Source: Chitinophagaceae bacterium (GTDB lineage: Bacteria; Bacteroidota; Bacteroidia; Chitinophagales; Chitinophagaceae). From it: 64,000 nt of DNA. This document shows, piece by piece, positions 48,680 to 56,371 of this stretch (its first letter is position 1; each line of letters starts with the position of its first letter). A program made the position numbers and the translations under genes. The notes under the pieces are model-generated. The model ran no database searches. It was not told the origin of the DNA and saw only the letters and a program-made list of their open reading frames with translations. The stretch is taken from the NCBI GenBank assembly GCA_022841365.1, contig JALHRP010000006.1, positions 1 to 64,000 on the forward strand, read 5' to 3'.

Positions 48680-48756
48680 TAATTTGAAAATTTGAGAATT
48701 TGAAAATTGGGTTTCGCATTTTCAAATTTTCAAATTGAACAATTTTCAAATTGAAT
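48680..48756. repeat. AT-rich nuo intergenic repeat 3 (nuoC/nuoD)
   Basis: AATTTGAAAATTTGAGAATT units, a 12-bp centre and three TTTTCAAATT units just before the nuoD start. Confidence 0.85.
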
Positions 48757-48759
48757 TTT

Positions 48760-49986
48760 ATGAGTGACGTTCAAAATATATTATTACCGGAAGGTTCCAT
48801 TGAGAAGCAAACCATCACGCTCAATGTTGGTCCAACGCATCCTGCCACACATGGTGTTTTTCAAAACATCATGGAAATGGATGGTGAGCGGGTGATGTCT
48901 TCTGAATCAACAGTAGGCTATATCCACCGTGCATTTGAAAAGCTGGCCGAACGTCGTCCGCTGTACCAGATCACACCCATTACAGATCGTTTGAATTATT
49001 GCAGCAGCCCCATCAATAATATCGGCTGGCATCTTACCTGCGAAAAATTATTAGGTATTCAAACACCAAAACGTGTTGACTACCTGCGTGTCATCATCAT
49101 GGAGCTTGCACGTATCAGCGATCATTTGATTTGTAATTCCATTCTGGGTGTTGATACAGGTGCCTTCTCCGGTTTCGTTTATCTCATGGAGTTCCGTGAG
49201 TTGATCTATGAAATTTATGAAGAAATCTGTGGAAGCCGTTTAACCACAAACATTGGACGCATCGGGGGGTTCGAACGAAACTTTACACCCGTAGCATGGG
49301 AGAAATTAGAGAAGTTCCTCAAAGAATATCCAAAGGCATTAAAAGAATTTGAAAACCTCTTTACACGTAACAGAATATTTATAGACCGTACAGTCGGCTG
49401 TGGTCCTATCTCGGCAGAGCGTGCATTGAATTACGGTTTCACCGGTCCAAACCTGCGTGCAGCAGGTGTTGATTATGATGTGCGTGTACACACGCCTTAC
49501 TCATCATACGAAGATTTTAATTTTGTTGTTCCTGTTGGAACAACAGGTGATACTTACGACAGATATCTCGTTCGCAATGTGGAAATGTGGGAGAGCTTGA
49601 GCATTATTGAACAGGCGTATCAAAAAATTCAAGACTTTAAAGGAGTTGATGCAGAAGTGTATCATGCACATGTACCTGAATATTATTTGCCTGAGAAGAA
49701 AGAAGTTTATACGAGTATGGAAGCGCTTATCTGGCACTTTAAAATCATCATGGGTGAAATTGAAATGCCCAAAGGTGAAGTATACAACAGTGTAGAAGGT
49801 GCAAATGGTGAGTTAGGTTATTACTTTATTAGTGATGGCGGACGTACACCGTATCGCCTGCATTTCCGCCGGCCTTGTTTTATTTATTACCAGGCTTTTG
49901 AAGAGCTGGTGAAAGGAAGTATGTTGAGTGATGCCATTGTGGTGATGAGCAGTTTGAATTTGATTGCAGGAGAATTAGACGCATAG
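48760..49986 (+). CDS. nuoD: NADH-quinone oxidoreductase subunit D
   Basis: The 408-residue 49-kDa-type subunit lines the quinone site. Motifs are NVGPTHPATHGVFQNIMEMD (quinone-site His), YIHRAFEKLAERRPLYQITP, DRTVGCGPISAERALNYGFT and the C-terminal LHFRRPCFIYYQAFEELVKG. The ATG at 48760 is preferred to a TTG nine bases upstream that lies inside the AT-rich repeat. Confidence 0.97.
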   Translation: MSDVQNILLPEGSIEKQTITLNVGPTHPATHGVFQNIMEMDGERVMSSESTVGYIHRAFEKLAERRPLYQITPITDRLNYCSSPINNIGWHLTCEKLLGIQTPKRVDYLRVIIMELARISDHLICNSILGVDTGAFSGFVYLMEFRELIYEIYEEICGSRLTTNIGRIGGFERNFTPVAWEKLEKFLKEYPKALKEFENLFTRNRIFIDRTVGCGPISAERALNYGFTGPNLRAAGVDYDVRVHTPYSSYEDFNFVVPVGTTGDTYDRYLVRNVEMWESLSIIEQAYQKIQDFKGVDAEVYHAHVPEYYLPEKKEVYTSMEALIWHFKIIMGEIEMPKGEVYNSVEGANGELGYYFISDGGRTPYRLHFRRPCFIYYQAFEELVKGSMLSDAIVVMSSLNLIAGELDA

Positions 49987-49989
49987 GAG

Positions 49990-50025
49990 CAATTTGAAAA
50001 TTAGTTGATTTGAAAATTTGAAAAT
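49990..50025. repeat. AT-rich nuo intergenic repeat 4 (nuoD/nuoE)
   Basis: Three AATTTGAAAAT units only. The complementary half is missing, so this is a solo or shortened copy. Confidence 0.75.
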
Positions 50026-50031
50026 AAACGA

Positions 50032-50520
50032 ATGAAGTTTTCTGACGATAAGTTAAAGCAGGTTGATGAGATGATCTCTCATTATCCGGAAGGCAAACAA
50101 AAAAGTGCATTGCTGCCTTTGCTGCATTTTGTGCAGAAAGAAAATGGTGGCTGGTTGAGCAGTGAAGCAATGGATTATACTGCGGAGTTATTAAAGATTG
50201 CTCCCATTGAAGTGTATGAAGTAGCTACGTTTTACAGCATGTATAATTTACAGCCTGTTGGAAAAACGGTTTTTGAGGTTTGTCAAACAGGCCCTTGTAT
50301 GTTGCGTGGCAGCGATGGAATTGTAGATTATATCTACGAAAAGCTGGGCATCAAACCCGGGCAAACAACTGCAGATGGTTTGTTTACATTAAAGACAGTA
50401 GAATGTTTAGGTGCCTGTGGTTATGCACCCATGATGCAGTTAGGTCCTGATTTCAGAGAGCATCTTACAAAAGAAAAAATTGATGCATTGATTGCCGAAG
50501 GAAAAACAAAAGCTAATTAA
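50032..50520 (+). CDS. nuoE: NADH-quinone oxidoreductase subunit E
   Basis: The 162-residue 24-kDa-type subunit holds the N1a [2Fe-2S] cluster. The four Cys are in VCQTGPCMLRGS and VECLGACGYAPMMQL. The N-terminal helical part (PLLHFVQKENGGWLSSEAMD) contacts NuoF. It belongs to the NADH-oxidising module with NuoF and NuoG. The next gene starts 1 bp after its stop codon. Confidence 0.96.
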   Translation: MKFSDDKLKQVDEMISHYPEGKQKSALLPLLHFVQKENGGWLSSEAMDYTAELLKIAPIEVYEVATFYSMYNLQPVGKTVFEVCQTGPCMLRGSDGIVDYIYEKLGIKPGQTTADGLFTLKTVECLGACGYAPMMQLGPDFREHLTKEKIDALIAEGKTKAN

Positions 50521-50521
50521 G

Positions 50522-50725
50522 ATGAAGAAGAAAACAGCTATGTTGATCGGATTTATGCTTTCAGTTTCAGCAATGATTGTGATCATTACTTTTTTAATGG
50601 CAACAGATAAAGCAGCGATGCGGCCAATGCTGTTTGTAGGAATCGGGTTGGCATTAACCTCTTTGATTATCCGTAATCTGATTCGGTTTAAGCCGGAGTG
50701 GTTTAAAGATAATAATGTCGATTAG
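50522..50725 (+). CDS. Small two-helix membrane protein within the nuo operon
   Basis: The 67-residue protein starts MKKKTAMLIGFMLSVSAMIV. It has two membrane helices (about residues 6-24 and 30-49) and a soluble tail (NLIRFKPEWFKDNNVD). It begins 1 bp after nuoE, so it is coupled to it. It is not one of the 14 core subunits. Possible roles are complex I assembly or a lineage-specific subunit. A longer start at 50492 would overlap nuoE and is less likely. Confidence 0.75.
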   Translation: MKKKTAMLIGFMLSVSAMIVIITFLMATDKAAMRPMLFVGIGLALTSLIIRNLIRFKPEWFKDNNVD

Positions 50726-50735
50726 AATGAAGAAC

Positions 50736-50812
50736 GTACAAGAGTGCGACCCGCCTTCGCTAAAGCTACGGATGGGCAGGCGCAACAGAAGTTCAATAGT
50801 AGTAACTGCGAT
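50736..50812. repeat. GTACAAGAGTGCGAC repeat interrupted by a 31-bp palindrome
   Basis: The word GTACAAGAGTGCGAC (50736-50750) is followed by CCGCCTTCGCTAAAGCTACG and GATGGGCAGGC (50751-50781), then GCAACAG. At 54718 the same word runs directly into GCAACAG. The inserted part is palindrome-like (CCGCC to GGCAGG) and its core CGCTAAAGCTACG matches the tRNA-Ser hairpin core CGCTGAAGCTTCG in 11 of 13 bases. Confidence 0.65.
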
Positions 50813-50856
50813 GACTAAATAAAATATTAAGTCGAGAAAAACAGACGACGAAAACA

Positions 50857-52218
50857 ATGGGAAGAAAATTACTTTTAGACAAAGCGCATATCGAAGGCAT
50901 CAGGCATTATGATGTCTATCGCCGTGAAGGTGGTTACCGCAGCGTAGAGAAAGCATTGAAAACAATGTCGCCCGATGCAGTAACAGAAGAAGTAAAGAAA
51001 AGTGGGTTGCGTGGACGTGGTGGTGCAGGTTTTCCAACCGGTATGAAATGGGGTTTTCTTGCCAAACCCGAAGGCGTTCCCCGTTACTTAGTGGTGAATG
51101 CAGATGAGAGTGAGCCGGGTACATTTAAGGACCGTTACCTGATGGAATTTATTCCGCATTTGTTGATCGAAGGAATGATCACTGCATCGTATGCATTGGG
51201 CAGCAACACATCTTATATCTACATCCGTGGTGAATACTGGTGGGTAAAAGAAATTTTAGAAGTGGCCGTACAGGAAGCACGCAATGCAGGTTGGTTAGGA
51301 AAAAATATTTTAGGCAGTGGTTTCGATTGCGACATTTTTGTACAACCCGGTGCAGGTGCTTATATCTGCGGTGAGGAAACGGCATTGATTGAAAGTTTAG
51401 AAGGTAAGCGTGGTAATCCTCGTATCAAGCCTCCGTTCCCTGCGGTAAAAGGGTTGTGGGGTTGCCCGACTGTGGTAAACAATGTAGAAACCATTGCAGC
51501 GGTTGTGCCCATTGTGAACGATGGTGGTGATGAATATGCAAAACTGGGCATTGGTAAATCAACAGGTACCAAATTAATTTCGGCATGCGGTAACATCAGC
51601 AAACCGGGTGTGTATGAAATTGAAATGAATATTTCGGTAGAAGAATTTTTATATAGTGATGAATACTGCGGAGGTATTGCCAATGGTAAAAAACTAAAAG
51701 CATGTATCCCCGGTGGTTCATCTGTTCCGATTCTTCCTGCAAATCTGTTGTTGAAAACAGCAAAGGGTGAAACCAGAATGATGACCTATGAAAGTTTGAG
51801 TGATGGTGGTTTTGCAACAGGTAGCATGATGGGTAGTGGTGGTTTTATTGCGATGGATGAAGATCAGTGCGTAGTGAAGCACACCTATACATTGGCTCGG
51901 TTCTATCGTCATGAAAGTTGCGGACAATGTTCGCCTTGCAGAGAAGGAACAGGTTGGATGGAAAAAATTCTGCTCAACATTGAAAACGGAAAAGGAAAGA
52001 TGAGTGATATTGATCTGCTGTGGGATATTCAACGCAAGATCGAAGGAAACACAATTTGTCCGTTGGGTGATGCAGCAGCATGGCCGGTGGCAGCAGCTAT
52101 CCGTCATTTCCGTGATGAGTTTGAATGGCATGTGACCAATCCGGCAGATGCATTGAAAAGAAATTATGGTTTGGCGAATTATGAGAAGCCGTTGGAGATA
52201 GCAGTGGCGGCCCCCTAA
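50857..52218 (+). CDS. nuoF: NADH-quinone oxidoreductase subunit F
   Basis: The 453-residue subunit binds NADH, FMN and the N3 [4Fe-4S] cluster. Motifs are SGLRGRGGAGFPTGMKWGFL (NADH/FMN binding), VVNADESEPGTFKDRYLMEF, GAYICGEETALIESLEGKRG and the cluster Cys in ESCGQCSPCREGTGWMEKIL and NTICPLGDAAAWPV. The last codons and the stop (52208-52218) lie inside a palindromic repeat, so the tail VAAP is repeat-encoded. Confidence 0.97.
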   Translation: MGRKLLLDKAHIEGIRHYDVYRREGGYRSVEKALKTMSPDAVTEEVKKSGLRGRGGAGFPTGMKWGFLAKPEGVPRYLVVNADESEPGTFKDRYLMEFIPHLLIEGMITASYALGSNTSYIYIRGEYWWVKEILEVAVQEARNAGWLGKNILGSGFDCDIFVQPGAGAYICGEETALIESLEGKRGNPRIKPPFPAVKGLWGCPTVVNNVETIAAVVPIVNDGGDEYAKLGIGKSTGTKLISACGNISKPGVYEIEMNISVEEFLYSDEYCGGIANGKKLKACIPGGSSVPILPANLLLKTAKGETRMMTYESLSDGGFATGSMMGSGGFIAMDEDQCVVKHTYTLARFYRHESCGQCSPCREGTGWMEKILLNIENGKGKMSDIDLLWDIQRKIEGNTICPLGDAAAWPVAAAIRHFRDEFEWHVTNPADALKRNYGLANYEKPLEIAVAAP

Positions 52219-52243
52219 ATCCCCCAAAGGGGGACTTTTGGAG
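52208..52243 (+). repeat. GC-rich intergenic palindrome family, copy 9 (contains the nuoF stop)
   Basis: GGCCCCCTAAATCCCCC, AAA and GGGGGAC are followed by TTTTGGAG. The TAA of nuoF is within the first arm. Confidence 0.7.
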
Positions 52244-52283
52244 TCGCAGAAAATTTGAAAAGTATTATTTAATTAAAATGCTA

Positions 52284-52320
52284 CAAACCCTCCCCCGTTG
52301 GGGGAGATGGAGGGGGCTAT
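52284..52320 (+). repeat. GC-rich intergenic palindrome family, copy 10 (abuts the nuoG ATG)
   Basis: AAACCCTCCCCCGTTGGGGG is followed by AGATGGAGGGGGCTAT. The next base is the A of the nuoG start codon. The tail GGAGGGGGCT matches copies 2 and 6. Confidence 0.75.
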
Positions 52321-53433
52321 ATGGCAGACGAAAAAAAATTATTTACAGTAACCATCGACAACATCACTGTTGAAGTGGAGCCGGGAACAAGCATTCTGCA
52401 GGCTGCACGTAAAATAGGTGGTGATGTGGCGCCGCCGGCGATGTGTTATTACACAAAGCTGAAAGATAGTGGTGGTAAATGCCGCACTTGTTTAGTGGAA
52501 GTGGCTGCAGGTTCAGCTGCCGATCCACGACCCATGCCTAAGCTGGTGGCAAGTTGCCGTACCAACGTGATGGACGGTATGGTGGTGAAAAATATTACCA
52601 GCGATCGTGTAATAGATGCAAGAAATGGTGTGGTTGAATTTTTATTGATCAATCATCCGCTGGATTGCCCCATTTGCGATCAGGCAGGTGAATGTCATTT
52701 GCAGGATCTCAGTTACGAACATGGTAAAGGCGCCAGTCGCTATGAGTTCAAACGCAGAACATTTGATAAGCATGATCTTGGTCCATACATACAATTGCAC
52801 ATGACACGTTGCATTCTTTGCTATCGTTGTGTGTACACAGCCGATCAGGTGACGAATGAACGCAAGCATGGTATATTGATGCGTGGTGATCATTCTGAAA
52901 TTGCTACCTATATCGAGAAGAGTTTAGAGAATGATTTTATAGGGAATGTGATTGATGTTTGTCCGGTAGGTGCATTAACCGACCGCACATTCCGTTTCAA
53001 AAACCGTGTATGGTTTACCAAGCCGGTTGATGCACATTGCAATTGTGATAAGTGCAGTGGTGAAGTGCAGTTGTGGATGCGTGGAGATGAAGTGCTTCGT
53101 GTAACTGCACGTAAAGATGAGTGGGGTGAAGTAAAAGATACAAGCAAAGGTGAAACAGGATGGATCTGCAATACCTGTCGCTTTGAACGGAAGAACGCAA
53201 GCGACTGGATCATTGAAGGACCATCGCAAATCAATCGTCATTCAGTGATTTCGCAAGGACATTATGAAAATGCTGTGAAACCGAATGAAACAATTAAGAA
53301 AGTAATGGGAGGAAGGGATCCGAAGTTGCTCATGAACATTAAAGATGTAAGTGAAGTAAATCAGGTGGAGCTGAGTGAAATAAAAGGAGCGGCCACATCG
53401 GAATCGTTTAAACAATTGAAGAAAGGAAATTAA
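52321..53433 (+). CDS. nuoG: NADH-quinone oxidoreductase subunit G, short form
   Basis: The 370-residue protein has the N-terminal [2Fe-2S] domain (MCYYTKLKDSGGKCRTCLVE), the His-Cys cluster (HPLDCPICDQAGECHLQDLS) and [4Fe-4S] motifs (TRCILCYRCVYTADQVTNER, NVIDVCPVGALTDRTFRFKN). It also has a CxxC pair near CNCDKCSGEVQLW. It ends about 100 residues later and lacks the molybdopterin-oxidoreductase-like domain of the roughly 900-residue enterobacterial NuoG. A short NuoG is usual in this phylum. Its TAA overlaps the nuoH ATG. Confidence 0.95.
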   Translation: MADEKKLFTVTIDNITVEVEPGTSILQAARKIGGDVAPPAMCYYTKLKDSGGKCRTCLVEVAAGSAADPRPMPKLVASCRTNVMDGMVVKNITSDRVIDARNGVVEFLLINHPLDCPICDQAGECHLQDLSYEHGKGASRYEFKRRTFDKHDLGPYIQLHMTRCILCYRCVYTADQVTNERKHGILMRGDHSEIATYIEKSLENDFIGNVIDVCPVGALTDRTFRFKNRVWFTKPVDAHCNCDKCSGEVQLWMRGDEVLRVTARKDEWGEVKDTSKGETGWICNTCRFERKNASDWIIEGPSQINRHSVISQGHYENAVKPNETIKKVMGGRDPKLLMNIKDVSEVNQVELSEIKGAATSESFKQLKKGN

Positions 53434-54491
53434 TGGATATCACATTATTAGCAGTTGATTGGGCATTGGTGCTGGAGAAATTCATCTTCATCGCTTTTAT
53501 TATCACCGTTTCATTGGTGGTGGCTCTGTACATGACGTTTGGTGAGCGCAAAGTAGCGGCATGGATTCAGGATCGTTTGGGTCCAAACCGTGCAGGTCCG
53601 TTTGGTATTTTACAACCACTGGCCGATGGTGTAAAAATGTTTTTTAAAGAAGAGATCATTCCTACATCTTCCAATAAAATTTTATTTATTCTCGGTCCGT
53701 CACTGGCCATGATTACAGCGATGTTAACCAGTGCGGTGATTCCATGGGGCGACAAAGCAGAATTATTCGGACGTACCATTTCATTACAAATTGCCGATGT
53801 AAATATTGGCATCTTGTATGTGTTTGGTATTTTAAGTTTAGGTGTATATGGTATTATGATTGGTGCATGGGCAAGTAACAACAAGTTCTCCTTGATGGGT
53901 GGTTTGCGTGCCGCATCACAGATCATTTCGTATGAACTGGCAATGGGTATTTCACTGATCGCTTTGATCATGATCACCGGAACATTGAGTTTGGGTGAAA
54001 TGGTGCATCAGCAGAAAGAAGGCTGGTGGAATTTTTTCTATCAACCACTCGGCTTTTTTATTTTCTTAGTGTGTGCCTTTGCAGAGTGTAACCGTACTCC
54101 ATTTGATCTGGCAGAAGCAGAGAATGAACTGATCGGTGGTTACCACTCTGAATATTCAAGTTTGAAACTTGGTTTCTATTTATTTGCTGAATACATCAAC
54201 ATGTTTATCAGCAGTGCGGTAATGGCTACGTTGTATTTTGGCGGCTATGATATCATTCCGTTTTATGATGAGAGTGTGTGGGGATTATCAGCCAACATCA
54301 TGGCCTTGTTAGGAGCTGCGGCATTATTCTTTAAAATTCTGGTATTCATTTTCATATTCATGTGGGTACGCTGGACCATTCCGAGATTCCGTTACGATCA
54401 GCTGATGAACCTTGGTTGGAAGGGATTGATTCCTTTGGCCTTGTTCAATATGATTGTAACAGCAGCAGTGATTTTGTTTTTGAAGAAGTAG
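53433..54491 (+). CDS. nuoH: NADH-quinone oxidoreductase subunit H
   Basis: The 352-residue membrane subunit with about eight helices links the quinone site to the proton pumps. Motifs are GERKVAAWIQDRLGPNRAGP, FGILQPLADGVKMFFKEEII, ECNRTPFDLAEAENELIGGY and FMWVRWTIPRFRYDQLMNLG. The start codon overlaps the nuoG stop by one base (TAATG). A palindromic repeat follows directly after the stop. Confidence 0.97.
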   Translation: MDITLLAVDWALVLEKFIFIAFIITVSLVVALYMTFGERKVAAWIQDRLGPNRAGPFGILQPLADGVKMFFKEEIIPTSSNKILFILGPSLAMITAMLTSAVIPWGDKAELFGRTISLQIADVNIGILYVFGILSLGVYGIMIGAWASNNKFSLMGGLRAASQIISYELAMGISLIALIMITGTLSLGEMVHQQKEGWWNFFYQPLGFFIFLVCAFAECNRTPFDLAEAENELIGGYHSEYSSLKLGFYLFAEYINMFISSAVMATLYFGGYDIIPFYDESVWGLSANIMALLGAAALFFKILVFIFIFMWVRWTIPRFRYDQLMNLGWKGLIPLALFNMIVTAAVILFLKK

Positions 54492-54495
54492 AGGG

Positions 54496-54550
54496 CGGCC
54501 CCCTCTAACTCCCCCGGAGGGGGAGGACAGCAAGGCACAGGCCCAGCTTA
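54496..54550 (-). repeat. GC-rich intergenic palindrome family, copy 11
   Basis: On the minus strand it reads AGCTGGGCCTGTGCCTTGCT, then CCTCCCCCTCCGGGGGAG and the tail TTAGAGGGGGCC. It lies 4 bp after the nuoH stop. Confidence 0.75.
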
Positions 54551-54631
54551 TTTGAAATGAATGATGAATAGGCAGAGATATTGAAGTAGTGATAATTGAA
54601 ATGATGAAGAAGAATTGGAAGTGAGTAAGTG

Positions 54632-54672
54632 GGGTGTTTATCCCCTCCTCGGAGGGGCGGAGGAGAGTCACA
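54632..54672 (+). repeat. GC-rich intergenic palindrome family, copy 12
   Basis: TTTATCCCCTCC, TC and GGAGGGG are followed by CGGAGGAGAGTCACACAG. It is a short, diverged copy in the 314-bp gap between nuoH and nuoI. Confidence 0.6.
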
Positions 54673-54717
54673 CAGAAAGAATGATTGAAGGGGTGGGTTG
54701 TTGAATAGAATGGTTGC

Positions 54718-54760
54718 TGTACAAGAGTGCGACGCAACAGCAGCAGAAGAAAGAGCTGAA
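54718..54760. repeat. Uninterrupted copy of the GTACAAGAGTGCGAC repeat
   Basis: TGTACAAGAGTGCGACGCAA continues into CAGCAGCAGAAGAAAGAGCTG. It serves as the empty-site reference for the copy at 50736. Confidence 0.65.
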
Positions 54761-54775
54761 GTGGATGACAAAAAA

Positions 54776-54783
54776 TATATTTG
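54776..54783 (+). promoter_or_regulatory. -7 box upstream of nuoI
   Basis: TATATTTG matches TAnnTTTG exactly, 22 bp before the nuoI ATG. It suggests that nuoI-N can be transcribed separately. No convincing -33 TTG is seen. Confidence 0.45.
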
Positions 54784-54805
54784 CAAACTTTTATAACAAA
54801 CGTTG

Positions 54806-55372
54806 ATGCAATTAACAAACAAAGCAAAACCGGTAGACCGTAAACCGTTGAGTATTGCAGAAAAGATTTATCTGCCTGCAATTCTCAAAGGAATGGGAAT
54901 CACGTTTTCGCACATTTTTAAAAAGAAGGTAACGATCAACTATCCGGAAGAAACAAGACCATTCAGTCCTGTGTTCCGTGGTTTGCATATTCTGAACCGT
55001 GATGAAGAAGGTCGTGAAAACTGCACTGCCTGTGGTTTGTGTGCAGTAGCTTGTCCTGCAGAAGCCATCACCATGGATGCAGCAGAACGGTTACCTGGCG
55101 AAGAACATTTATATCGTGAAGAAAAATATGCAGCCAAGTACGAGATCAATATGCTGCGTTGTATTTTCTGTGGTTTGTGCGAAGAGGCGTGTCCCAAAGA
55201 TGCAATTTATTTAACCGAAACATTTGCACCTGCAAATTACAGCCGGCAAAGTTTTATCTATGGTAAAGACAACCTGGTAATTCCTCATCCAAAGGAAAAC
55301 CCGGAAGCATTTACCAAAGCAAAAGGATTAATTGACGAACGAAAGGCGAAAGCCAATCAACAGACTGCATAA
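54806..55372 (+). CDS. nuoI: NADH-quinone oxidoreductase subunit I
   Basis: The 188-residue ferredoxin-like subunit carries clusters N6a and N6b. The two Cys motifs are NCTACGLCAVACPAEAITMD and RCIFCGLCEEACPKDAIYLT. The N-terminus (LTNKAKPVDRKPLSIAEKIY) is a membrane-surface helix region. The ATG at 54806 is preferred to a TTG three bases upstream. Confidence 0.96.
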   Translation: MQLTNKAKPVDRKPLSIAEKIYLPAILKGMGITFSHIFKKKVTINYPEETRPFSPVFRGLHILNRDEEGRENCTACGLCAVACPAEAITMDAAERLPGEEHLYREEKYAAKYEINMLRCIFCGLCEEACPKDAIYLTETFAPANYSRQSFIYGKDNLVIPHPKENPEAFTKAKGLIDERKAKANQQTA

Positions 55373-55373
55373 C

Positions 55374-55877
55374 ATGAGTATTACTGAAATTCTATTCTGG
55401 TTCCTTACTGCAATGGCAGTTGGCGGAGCATTGATGATGGTTACCAGCAAAAACCCGGTGTACAGTGTACTGTGGTTAATTGTTGTATTCTTTGCCATTT
55501 CCGGTCATTATATTTTATTGAATGCACAGTTCCTTGCAGTGGTCAACATCATTGTATATGCAGGGGCAATCATGGTGTTGTTCTTATTCGTAATCATGCT
55601 CATGAACATGAATGCAGATAACGAGCCGCAAAAAAACATCTGGTTAAAAATTGCGGGGATGATTGCAGGCGGATGTTTGCTGCTGGTGTTTATTGCAGCT
55701 ATCCGTCAAACAGAAGCGTTGCAAATACAGAAAGTAAACACCGGCGGACAAACAGGATTGATTCATTTGCTGGGCAAAACATTGTTTACAGATTATGTAT
55801 TGCCTTTTGAAATAAGCAGTGTGTTGTTTTTAAGTGCTATGGTAGGAGCCGTGGTGTTGGGGAGAAAAGGAGATTAG
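55374..55877 (+). CDS. nuoJ: NADH-quinone oxidoreductase subunit J
   Basis: The 167-residue membrane subunit has five helices. The third helix region has FLAVVNIIVYAGAIMVLFLF, the conserved Tyr-Ala-Gly-Ala stretch with a pi-bulge in characterised complexes. The start at 55374 lies one base after the nuoI stop. Confidence 0.95.
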   Translation: MSITEILFWFLTAMAVGGALMMVTSKNPVYSVLWLIVVFFAISGHYILLNAQFLAVVNIIVYAGAIMVLFLFVIMLMNMNADNEPQKNIWLKIAGMIAGGCLLLVFIAAIRQTEALQIQKVNTGGQTGLIHLLGKTLFTDYVLPFEISSVLFLSAMVGAVVLGRKGD

Positions 55878-55964
55878 AAATTAGTAATTTGAAAATTTGA
55901 GAATTTGAAAATGATTAACTGTATGACAATTTTCAAATTTTCAAATTGAGAAATTTTCAAATTG
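55878..55964. repeat. AT-rich nuo intergenic repeat 5 (nuoJ/nuoK)
   Basis: Three AATTTGAAAAT units, a 16-bp centre and three TTTTCAAATT units, ending 5 bp before the nuoK start. Confidence 0.85.
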
Positions 55965-55969
55965 TATTT

Positions 55970-56305
55970 ATGCCGATCAATTATTATATTTTTTTAGCAA
56001 TTGCACTGTTCAGTATTGGTGTGGCCGGTGTGTTAACACGCCGCAACGCCATTATTATTTTTATGTGCGTGGAGTTAATGCTCAATGCAGTAAACCTGTT
56101 ACTGGTAGCATTCAGCAAAATGCATTATGAGAATGTGGTGATGTTTAATCCCACCTCACCGGTAGGAACAGAAGCACAGCTGTTTGTATTTTTTATTATG
56201 GTGGTGGCAGCAGCAGAGGTAAGTGTAGGGCTGGCCATTATTGTAATGATGTACAGAAATATCCATAGTGTGGATGTAAACTTTTTGAACAGACTTAAAC
56301 ACTAA
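55970..56305 (+). CDS. nuoK: NADH-quinone oxidoreductase subunit K
   Basis: The 111-residue MrpC-like subunit has three helices. The conserved Glu residues are in [20 protein letters not shown] and [20 protein letters not shown]. The start at 55970 ([10 protein letters not shown]) is chosen because the upstream in-frame codons are AT-rich repeat. Confidence 0.96.
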   Translation: MPINYYIFLAIALFSIGVAGVLTRRNAIIIFMCVELMLNAVNLLLVAFSKMHYENVVMFNPTSPVGTEAQLFVFFIMVVAAAEVSVGLAIIVMMYRNIHSVDVNFLNRLKH

Positions 56306-56371
56306 TACAGAAGTACGAACTGCGAAGTACGAATGACGTACTTCCAACTTCGTGCCTCGTACCTGACTATT
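56306..56371. repeat. AAGTACGAA inverted repeat between nuoK and nuoL
   Basis: GAAGTACGAACTGCGAAGTA is followed by GTACTTCCAACTTCGTGCCT and CGTAC, forming an imperfect hairpin. The words CTTCGTGCCTCGTA also occur at 42273-42286, inside the phosphatase gene. Confidence 0.7.

Noticed and set aside
52975-53241. Overlapping minus-strand frames inside nuoG
   Set aside because: Cys-rich translations arise from the complement of iron-sulfur codons, and the plus-strand gene is certain.
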